This document shows, in pieces, positions 57,685-64,000 of a DNA stretch of 64,000 bases (positions within the stretch are counted from its first letter, which is position 1; each line of letters starts with the position of its first letter). The notes beneath the pieces were generated by a model. The model ran no database searches. It had not been told where the DNA came from and saw only the letters and a program-made list of their open reading frames with translations. A program made the translations under genes and the position numbers. Source of the stretch: Asbonarchaeum sp964517675 (lineage in GTDB: Archaea > Nanohalarchaeota > Nanosalinia > Nanosalinales > Nanoanaerosalinaceae); contig CAZFEL010000001.1 of the NCBI GenBank assembly GCA_964517675.1, forward strand, positions 186,001 to 250,000. The letters run 5' to 3'.

Positions 57685-60009
57685 TCAGTCTTTGAGATAG
57701 TCCAGGACGTTCTCCTTGTCGAACACGTTGTCCTGACCGACCTGTTCTTTGAGCTTCTTGGCGGTCTTGGTGCCGATGAGCTTCTTGATCTGGGTGAACT
57801 CCGCATCGCGGATGTCCGAGGCTGACCTGATGTCCTTGTCGTACAGCTTCCGTGCCCTGACCCGGCCGATCTGGTTGAAATTGACCAGGTTGAGCAGTTC
57901 CTCCTTGATACCGTGCTGGAGCCGCGTCCGCAGCCTTCGGACGTCCTCGTGGGCGTCGGTCCAGTCCTTCAGCGTGCAGATCTCCTCCAGTGAGTAAAGC
58001 AGCCAGTCCGCGTTCTCGACCTTCGCCCGTATCCCGCCGGGGGTGACGTTGTACTGGTCCATCATGTCGTCCTCGTCGTTTTCCTCGATCCAGCCCTGCA
58101 GCATCAGGGCGGTCTTGAACGACTCCATGAAGCTGTCGTACTCGTGGCCATCCCACGGCTCCGGTGGATCGGTCAGGAGGTGCTCTCTGGCGGTCTCGAA
58201 TACCTCCTCGAGGTCGAACATCTCGTCGTCTTTCACCCGCAGCAGGGGCCGCATCTCGACGGTCTCGGACAGCATCTGGAGCAGGGCCAGTGGTTTCCGC
58301 TCTCTTTCGTCATCGATAGAGCGCTCAATGGCCTCCATCATGTGGTGGGCCGAGTCCGGGTCGATGTACAGCTCCGCGACCCGCTTGCCGATCTCGGTGG
58401 GGCCGAGCTTGTCCCCGTCGATGGTGATGAAGCCGTACTCCTCCAGTGTCTCGGCGACGTCCTCGAGCTTGGACTCGATCTCGGAGATGTCCCCGTACTG
58501 GTGGGCGTAGAAGGTGTTTGCGAAAAACGACGAGAGCCCATCGAAGTCTGCGACGAACCGTGTCGCGATCAGGGAGAGGGCATGCATCCGCAACACCGGC
58601 TCGACGGCCAGCTTCGAGAAGATCTTCTCGGACTCCCCGAGGAGGTACCTGTCCCGGATCTCCTCTTTCATGCCCTCGCTTTTCGCGACGGCGATCGCCT
58701 GGCCCTCGCTGTGATGCTCCGGCCGTCCTGCCCGCCCGGCCATCTGCTTGTACTCCAGCACCGGGATGAACGTCAGTCCTGAGTTGGTGTACCGCTTGAC
58801 ATCCCGGATGATGATCCGGTAGGCCGGCAGCGAGACGCCTGCCGCCAGTGTGGGCGTGGCAGAGATCGACTTGATCAGGTCATCGCGGAACGCATCCTCG
58901 ATCATGTGGCGCTGCTGGGACAGCAGGCCTGCGTGGTGGAACGCTGTCCCGTCTCGGACGCATTTTGCGAGGCGCTTGCACTGCTCGGTCGGGCTGCCTA
59001 AGACCGTCTCGATGTCATCAGCCAGCTCCTCGATTTTTTTCTTCTCCTCACGGGAGAGGAACTCCTTTGCCATCTTTCCTGCCTTCTCGGCCTCCGCCTC
59101 GGCTGATTTCCTGCTGCGGACGAAGGTGATGGCCTGTTTTTCATCCTGGAAGGTATCGTCCAGCAGGTTCAGGGTGTTCCGGCCTCGTCCCGGGTCGATG
59201 TGGACCGTGCTGGTCTCGAGGCGCTCGTTGATACTCTCGTTCTCTAGTTTCTCCTTGCCTGTCGTGAATGCTGGGACGTCGTCCTCAGCCGACCTGTCGT
59301 CGCTCCTCGCCGGACCGCCGTCCGACGGGTCCACCTCATCGTTGTTATGGTAGAACTCGATGCTTTCCTGCCAGTAGATGCCCTCTTTCAGCTCGACGGG
59401 GCGGTAGTCGGACTCGATCAGGGTCGCGTCCAGCCAGTCCGCCAGCTGGTCGCTGTTCGAGATCGTCGCGGACAGCCCGAGGAGCTGGAACTCCATCAGT
59501 TCACGGAGCCGCGTCAGGGTCACCTCGAGGGTGGGGCCACGGTTCTCGGAGTTGAGCAGGTGGATCTCGTCCTCGACGACGAGGTCGACGTCCTTGATCC
59601 ATGAGGGGTTGTGCCGCAGGACAGCATCGAGTTTCTCGACGGTCATAACGATGAGGTCCTGGGAGGCGATCCGGCTGCCGCTGGAGTCCTTGTCACCGAC
59701 GCTCATCCCGACTTTGTAGTCCTCTGGCTCGAAGATCTCCGTAAAATCGCGGTACTTCTCCGAGGCCAGGGCCTTCAGCGGGACGAGGTACAGGGCCTTG
59801 TTTCCTTCCTCGAGGGTCTGTGCGATCGCCATGGTCGCGATCAGGGTCTTCCCTGATGCCGTCGGCGCCGAGACGATCATGCTCTTCCCGTCGAGCAGCC
59901 CCTGATCGAGGGCATCGGCCTGTGGGGGGTTGAGCGACTTGATACCGTTCTCGATGATCGTATCAAGAAGATATTCTGGAATCTTGCCCTCGAGATCGGT
60001 GACCTGCAT
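57685..60009 (-). CDS. hel308: ATP-dependent DNA helicase Hel308
   Basis: The 774-residue superfamily 2 helicase has Walker A APTASGKT (48-55), Walker B DEIH (147-150), SAT (180-182) and QMAGRAGRP. Then come winged-helix and ratchet domains and a C-terminal helix-hairpin-helix (NQIGRVRARKLYDKDIRSASDI). It unwinds lagging-strand forks in repair and recombination. An insert of Asp/Ser/Pro-rich residues (about 220-245) is unusual. The leaderless promoter has TTTAAAA at 60030-60039 (minus strand). Its 3' end is the source of R1, R2 and R3. Confidence 0.95.
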   Translation of the reverse strand: MQVTDLEGKIPEYLLDTIIENGIKSLNPPQADALDQGLLDGKSMIVSAPTASGKTLIATMAIAQTLEEGNKALYLVPLKALASEKYRDFTEIFEPEDYKVGMSVGDKDSSGSRIASQDLIVMTVEKLDAVLRHNPSWIKDVDLVVEDEIHLLNSENRGPTLEVTLTRLRELMEFQLLGLSATISNSDQLADWLDATLIESDYRPVELKEGIYWQESIEFYHNNDEVDPSDGGPARSDDRSAEDDVPAFTTGKEKLENESINERLETSTVHIDPGRGRNTLNLLDDTFQDEKQAITFVRSRKSAEAEAEKAGKMAKEFLSREEKKKIEELADDIETVLGSPTEQCKRLAKCVRDGTAFHHAGLLSQQRHMIEDAFRDDLIKSISATPTLAAGVSLPAYRIIIRDVKRYTNSGLTFIPVLEYKQMAGRAGRPEHHSEGQAIAVAKSEGMKEEIRDRYLLGESEKIFSKLAVEPVLRMHALSLIATRFVADFDGLSSFFANTFYAHQYGDISEIESKLEDVAETLEEYGFITIDGDKLGPTEIGKRVAELYIDPDSAHHMMEAIERSIDDERERKPLALLQMLSETVEMRPLLRVKDDEMFDLEEVFETAREHLLTDPPEPWDGHEYDSFMESFKTALMLQGWIEENDEDDMMDQYNVTPGGIRAKVENADWLLYSLEEICTLKDWTDAHEDVRRLRTRLQHGIKEELLNLVNFNQIGRVRARKLYDKDIRSASDIRDAEFTQIKKLIGTKTAKKLKEQVGQDNVFDKENVLDYLKD

Positions 60010-60041
60010 GGTCCCGCGTGGGCGGGGCAGGTTTTAAAGCA

Positions 60042-60578
60042 TCACGGCGTGGCTTCGTCCTCGTCCGCGAGGCCGAGGACCTTCCGCGTCCGGTCCTGTA
60101 GCTCCGCATCGACGGTCACCTTCCGCAGGCCCTCGTCCCCGTCCAGGCCAGGATCCCCGTACAGGATGGTCGCACCGGGCTCGGCGAGGTGGATGAGGGC
60201 AGCGGTCAGGAGATCTTCCTCCCCATCGATCTCGACGGCGGCCGGCGTGTCCTTGAGAGCCTCCTCCAGGGCCTGGAAGGCCTCTTCCGTTATCCGGCCG
60301 GCGGGGTTGGAGGCGGTGATATGATGGTAGTGCTCATCGTCGAACTCGATGGTGAACCGTTCGGTCCGTTTCGTCCGCCGGTCGAAGACGATGAGGTCGG
60401 GTTTCCGACCTGTCTTAAGGACGAGATCTGTGCAGATGTCCCCTACAGTGTAAAGAGGTCCTTCAACGTCATCGAGGGCTTTCTCGGTGTTCTTTTCCGG
60501 ACTCCCGACGTGTATGATATCGCCGACACCTTTGCGGAAGAACGATCGGTCCTCGTCCCTGAGTCGGTAGACCAGCAT
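60042..60578 (-). CDS. GTP-dependent dephospho-CoA kinase (DUF359 family)
   Basis: The 178-residue protein follows the DUF359 pattern: VYRLRDEDRSFFRKGVGDIIHVG, the TVGDICTDLVLKTGRKPDLIVFDRRTKR block, SNPAGRITEEAFQAL and VEIDGEEDLLTAALIHLAEPGATILYGDPG. This family was shown in Thermococcus to make CoA from dephospho-CoA using GTP, and differs from bacterial CoaE. A TATA-like box (60602-60609, minus strand) is about 28 bases before ATG. It diverges from the calcium ATPase gene. Confidence 0.85.
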   Translation of the reverse strand: MLVYRLRDEDRSFFRKGVGDIIHVGSPEKNTEKALDDVEGPLYTVGDICTDLVLKTGRKPDLIVFDRRTKRTERFTIEFDDEHYHHITASNPAGRITEEAFQALEEALKDTPAAVEIDGEEDLLTAALIHLAEPGATILYGDPGLDGDEGLRKVTVDAELQDRTRKVLGLADEDEATP

Positions 60579-60666
60579 GGAAGGTAGACGGGTGCTGGAG
60601 GACCATAAAGGTGCCGGGAACCGGCCTACTTTCTTATATGCCCCATCCCCATCATGGGTGTCTCAT

Positions 60667-63369
60667 ATGCCTGAAGACGACTGGCATTCTCAGGACCTGG
60701 ACGAGGTCTACGATGGCCTTGATACGTCAGAAGACGGGCTGTCCTCAGAGGAGGCCGAGCGCCGCCTCGAGTCCCAGGGACGGAACGAGATCGACTCTGG
60801 CGAAGAGATCCACCCGCTCCAGATATTCCTGGACCAGTTCAAGGACTTTCTTGTCTATCTCCTGATCTTTGCCGCCCTGGTCTCGATCGGTGTCGGGCTG
60901 TTCCCGGGTCACGAACCTGAGTGGGTCGATGCGACGCTCATCTTCCTCATCCTGATCGGTAACGGTGTCTTCGGATTCATCCAGGATTACAAAGCCGAGA
61001 AGTCCATCGAGGCGCTGAAGGACATGTCGAGCCCGGACGCCACGGTGCTCCGGGACGGCGAGAAAATCAAGATCGACTCCAAAGACGTCGTGCCCGGCGA
61101 TATCGTGTTCATCGAGCAGGGCGATGCCATCCCTGCGGACTGCCGGCTTATCGAGGATTCGAACCTCGAGACGGACGAGTCCGCCCTGACCGGGGAAAGC
61201 ACCCAGGTCACGAAGGAACCTGGCGTGGTTGATCAGGACACGAGCCTGGCGGAGCGGACGAACGTAGTCTTCATGAACACATCCGCCGTCGTCGGCCGCG
61301 GAAAGGCTGTTGTCGTCGATACAGGGATGGACACCGAAGTCGGTGACATCGCAGAGCAGATCTCGGAGGCAGGGGACAAAGAAACCCCGTTCCAGGAAGA
61401 GGTCGACCACCTTGGCAAGCAAATCGGATACGGCATCATGCTGGTCATCGCGTTTGTCGCACTGTTCCAGGCGATATTCACGAATGCCTCGATGCTTTCT
61501 GTTGTCCTCGTCGCTATCAGTCTTGCTGTTGCTGCTGTTCCCGAAGGATTACCTGCTGTCGTTACCCTGACGCTTGCACTGGGATCGAAGAAGATGCTGA
61601 AGAAAAACGCCCTGGTGAGACGACTCCCTGTCGTCGAATCCCTGGGCAGCGTGGATGTCATCGTGACCGACAAGACAGGGACCCTGACGGATGACCGGAT
61701 GACCGTCAGGAAGGTCTATGACGGTCAGGATGTCATCGACGTGACCGGCGGTGCCTCCGGGGAGGGTTCCTTCGAGATCGATGGCGAGGAGATCGAGACA
61801 GAGCGACTGGGACCGGTCCTGCGGTGTGGCCGGCTGTGTAACAATGCTGAGCGGACGAAGGATCGTGACTTCCTCGGTGACCCGACGGAGGTCGCAGTCC
61901 TCGTGTCCGCACAGAAGGCAGGTATCGATGTCTACGGTGACCGCGTCCGGGAGATCCCGTTTTCCTCTGAGCGCAAGCGGATGACTGTCGTCAATGAGAA
62001 CGACGAGACGACGGCGTACATGAAAGGTGCCCCGGAGGTCGTCCTGGAGCGGTGCGATAGCATCCTTATCGACGGCGAGGAGCAGGAGCTGACGGAGGAA
62101 AAGCGTGAAGAGATCCTCGAGCAGAACATGGACTTCGCCGAGGAGGCACTCCGGGTGCTCGGGTTCGCCAGGAAGGATGTCGATGATCAAAGGGCTGAGG
62201 ATGATGCTATCGAGTCAGATATGGTCTTCCTCGGTCTGCAGGGCATGATCGACCCGCCCCGGGAGGAGGTCAGGGATGCGGTCGCTGACTGCCGCGATGC
62301 AGGGATCCGGGTCGTGATGGCGACCGGTGACAACGTGACGACGGCGAAGGCGGTCGGTGAGCAGGTCGGGTTCGATCCTGAAGGAGCCCTGACAGGGAAC
62401 GACGTGGAGGAGATGAGTGACGAACAGCTCCAGGAGGCCGTCGAGGACGTCGAGGTCTTCGCGCGGGTATCGCCCTCGCATAAGGTCCGGATCCTGAAGG
62501 CACTCCAGGAGAACGGCCATCGTGTCGCGATGACGGGCGACGGTGTGAACGACGCCCCGGCCCTGAAGAACTCGGATGTCGGCATCTCGATGGGCGAGCG
62601 TGGCACCGATGTCGCGGAGCAGAGCTCGGACATGGTGCTGCAGGATGATAACTTCGTTACGATCCGCGATGCGATCGCGGAGGGACGCGGTATATTCGAT
62701 AACATCAGGAAGTTCGTGAGCTACTTGCTTTCCTACAATGCCGGTGAGGTCCTGCTCGTGTTCTTCGGGACGCTGCTGGGCAGTTTCCTGTTCCCTGAGA
62801 TATTCCAGCAGGGGACCGAGGCCCTGGTCCTGACACCGGTGATGCTGCTGTGGATCAACCTGGTCACGGACGGGTTGCCGGCCTTAGCGCTTGGCGCCGA
62901 TCCGAAGGTACCGGCAATCATGAAGCGGCCGCCACGGGACAAAGACGAGCCGGTGATCGACAAGCGGATGCTGACGATGATCGTGGGCATCGGTGTGCTG
63001 ATGACGGTCGCGATCCTGCCGCTGTTCTTCTATGAGCTGTGGCAGAACCAGGCACTCGAGCAGGCCCAGCGGCTGATGCGGGCCCAGACGATGGCGTTCA
63101 CGGCCTTAGTCGTGTTCGAGATTGTGGGCATCCAGGCGATCCGCAGGGTCTACAACATGCCGGTGTTCTCGAACAAGTGGCTGTGGATCTCCCTTGCCGG
63201 CGCGCTCACGCTCCAGCTCGGTGTGCTGTACACCCCGATCGCGGACTACTTCAATGTCGTCCCGCTGGCCCTGATGGACTGGGTTGAGATAGGTGGTGCG
63301 CTGGCGCTCTTCTTCGTGCTGGTCGAGGGCCTGGTCTGGATCCAGGACCGTGTCTTCGTGGAGCGGTAA
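60667..63369 (+). CDS. P-type cation ATPase, SERCA/PMR1-like calcium pump
   Basis: A 900-residue P2-type ATPase. It has the TGES loop (175-178), phosphorylated Asp335 in DKTGTLT, MKGAPE, and GDGVNDAPALK, with about ten membrane spans. M4 has PEGLP, M5 has SYNAGEVL and M6 has NLVTDGLPALALG. These provide the Glu, Asn/Glu and Asn/Thr/Asp ligands used for calcium in SERCA site II, so Ca2+ (possibly Mn2+) export is likely. ATG 60667 follows a TATA box (60631-60639) by about 30 bases. Confidence 0.9.
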   Translation: MPEDDWHSQDLDEVYDGLDTSEDGLSSEEAERRLESQGRNEIDSGEEIHPLQIFLDQFKDFLVYLLIFAALVSIGVGLFPGHEPEWVDATLIFLILIGNGVFGFIQDYKAEKSIEALKDMSSPDATVLRDGEKIKIDSKDVVPGDIVFIEQGDAIPADCRLIEDSNLETDESALTGESTQVTKEPGVVDQDTSLAERTNVVFMNTSAVVGRGKAVVVDTGMDTEVGDIAEQISEAGDKETPFQEEVDHLGKQIGYGIMLVIAFVALFQAIFTNASMLSVVLVAISLAVAAVPEGLPAVVTLTLALGSKKMLKKNALVRRLPVVESLGSVDVIVTDKTGTLTDDRMTVRKVYDGQDVIDVTGGASGEGSFEIDGEEIETERLGPVLRCGRLCNNAERTKDRDFLGDPTEVAVLVSAQKAGIDVYGDRVREIPFSSERKRMTVVNENDETTAYMKGAPEVVLERCDSILIDGEEQELTEEKREEILEQNMDFAEEALRVLGFARKDVDDQRAEDDAIESDMVFLGLQGMIDPPREEVRDAVADCRDAGIRVVMATGDNVTTAKAVGEQVGFDPEGALTGNDVEEMSDEQLQEAVEDVEVFARVSPSHKVRILKALQENGHRVAMTGDGVNDAPALKNSDVGISMGERGTDVAEQSSDMVLQDDNFVTIRDAIAEGRGIFDNIRKFVSYLLSYNAGEVLLVFFGTLLGSFLFPEIFQQGTEALVLTPVMLLWINLVTDGLPALALGADPKVPAIMKRPPRDKDEPVIDKRMLTMIVGIGVLMTVAILPLFFYELWQNQALEQAQRLMRAQTMAFTALVVFEIVGIQAIRRVYNMPVFSNKWLWISLAGALTLQLGVLYTPIADYFNVVPLALMDWVEIGGALALFFVLVEGLVWIQDRVFVER

Positions 63370-63437
63370 GGGTTCCCGGAACTGCCGGAACTCTCGCCGT
63401 TGTCTTTTATTGGGTGGCGGGGCAATGTAGCCATACA

Positions 63438-63656
63438 ATGGAATCGACCGTCCACGATGTTGAACGCGCGATCGATCCCTCGAAGACCTATTACGTCTGC
63501 CCGGAGTGTGGGTTCAAGCAGCGGTCCAGGGCGGCGAAACGCATCAGGTGCCACAGGTGTGACAGGACGTACAAGCGCAGGACTGCCAAGTCGGTCGAGA
63601 AGACCCCGGACCAGGAGAAGGGACCCGGGTTCTTCCAGTACGACCGGTCGGGATAA
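63438..63656 (+). CDS. small zinc-ribbon protein, 72 aa
   Basis: One four-Cys ribbon (CPECGFKQ...CHRCDRTY) with a basic Arg/Lys-rich stretch between the knuckles and after, and a disordered charged C-terminus. The basic surface suggests RNA or DNA binding. The specific family is not recognised. ATG 63438 lies 28 bases after CTTTTATT (63405-63412); an earlier in-frame start at 63414 would overlap the promoter. Confidence 0.75.
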   Translation: MESTVHDVERAIDPSKTYYVCPECGFKQRSRAAKRIRCHRCDRTYKRRTAKSVEKTPDQEKGPGFFQYDRSG

Positions 63657-63683
63657 AAAGGTGGCACTCGAGCACATGCCTGT

Positions 63684-64000
63684 ATGAACACGGGCACGAT
63701 CGCGGTCGGACAGGACGAACTCGACCTCGCGATGACGATGGGCGTGGGCCAGACATTCGCCTGGCACCGGCTGGATGGCTCGAACCTGTACGAGGGTGGC
63801 GAGGACCGCTTCTACACGACCTGTGGCGATGATGTGCTGGTGCTGTGGCAGGACGACGATACGCTCCATTACAGGGCGACCGGCGGTATGGAGCACGAGA
63901 TCGAGGACCGGCTCCGCCTGCATGAGTCCCTGGACAGTATCGCCGGACGGATACGAGGACAGGATGAGCTGCTGGATGCGGCCCTGGACAGGTACCGGGG
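63684..64000 (+). CDS. 8-oxoguanine DNA glycosylase/AlkA-type protein, N-terminal part (runs off the window)
   Basis: The visible 105 residues match the OGG N-terminal beta domain: LDLAMTMGVGQTFAWHRLDG corresponds to the family's 'TLxxGQxFxW' motif, followed by FYTTCGDDVLVLWQDDD. The helix-hairpin-helix catalytic domain lies outside the window, so base specificity cannot be judged. A TATA-like GATAAAAAG (63653-63661) is 26 bases before ATG. Confidence 0.75.
   Translation, partial: MNTGTIAVGQDELDLAMTMGVGQTFAWHRLDGSNLYEGGEDRFYTTCGDDVLVLWQDDDTLHYRATGGMEHEIEDRLRLHESLDSIAGRIRGQDELLDAALDRYR

Noticed and set aside
1..64000. CRISPR arrays, rRNA and tRNA genes, insertion sequences
   Set aside because: No regularly spaced repeats, no rRNA sequence, no cloverleaf-like sequence in any spacer, and no transposase or integrase frame were seen.

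Overview
The window is a dense stretch of an archaeal chromosome. It has about 65 genes and almost no spacers over 200 bases. The archaeal assignment rests on RadB, PriS, the secE-spt5-L11-L1-L10-L12 operon, archaeal-type aminoacyl-tRNA synthetases, Hel308, EndA, a cupin-type phosphoglucose isomerase, a GTP-dependent dephospho-CoA kinase-like protein and TATA-box promoters. G+C is high and most proteins are rich in Asp and Glu. Several genes look most like haloarchaeal ones, including a flavin disulfide reductase of the haloarchaeal type. A halophilic or halotolerant euryarchaeote, or a nanohaloarchaeon-like lineage, fits best. The sequence alone does not settle the lineage.

Layout: 1-2.4 kb holds a partial Cdc48 ATPase and RadB. 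2.4-8 kb holds a GCS2/EgtA-like ligase with an M20 peptidase, an AglD-like membrane protein with a sulfatase-fold protein, and a gamma-carbonic-anhydrase-like protein. 8-19 kb holds topoisomerase I, SerRS, an aminotransferase, primase with RNA cyclase, Hsp20, a ferredoxin-NADP-reductase-like enzyme, UbiB and cyclic 2,3-diphosphoglycerate synthetase. 19-31 kb holds an ATP-cone nuclease, AlaRS, a DUF1704-type metallopeptidase, the ribosomal stalk/secE/spt5 operon, three orphan genes, FtsZ and an FKBP. 31-45 kb holds a disulfide reductase, IlvE, LeuRS, MinD, PheST, TrpRS, GlyRS and an AN1-rhomboid protein. 45-53.5 kb holds a three-gene pilin-like operon, EndA, phosphomannomutase, two NAD-metabolism genes, TIM and phosphoglucose isomerase. 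53.5-57.7 kb is an accessory island. 57.7-64 kb holds Hel308, a dephospho-CoA kinase, a Ca2+-type P-ATPase and a partial 8-oxoguanine glycosylase.

The island is the most unusual part. It has two tandem cassettes, each a Tat-exported trypsin-like protease followed with no gap by a membrane-anchored secreted protein with a C-terminal Cys pair. The cassettes are bounded by three extra copies (about 40, about 245 and about 40 bases) of the 3' end of the neighbouring hel308 gene. Each protease promoter carries the same inverted repeat, TGTTCGA-N6-TCGAACA. The first 426 bp of shared protease sequence are identical in the two copies, while much of the catalytic part has diverged. This suggests repeated integration or duplication at the hel308 3' end followed by gene conversion. 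I do not recognise it as a described system.

Genome habits visible here: a TATA box centred 25-30 bases before the start codon of most first genes (leaderless transcripts), GGTGAT or GGAGGTGA ribosome sites before internal operon genes, and convergent neighbours whose TAG stops interlock in one CTAG.
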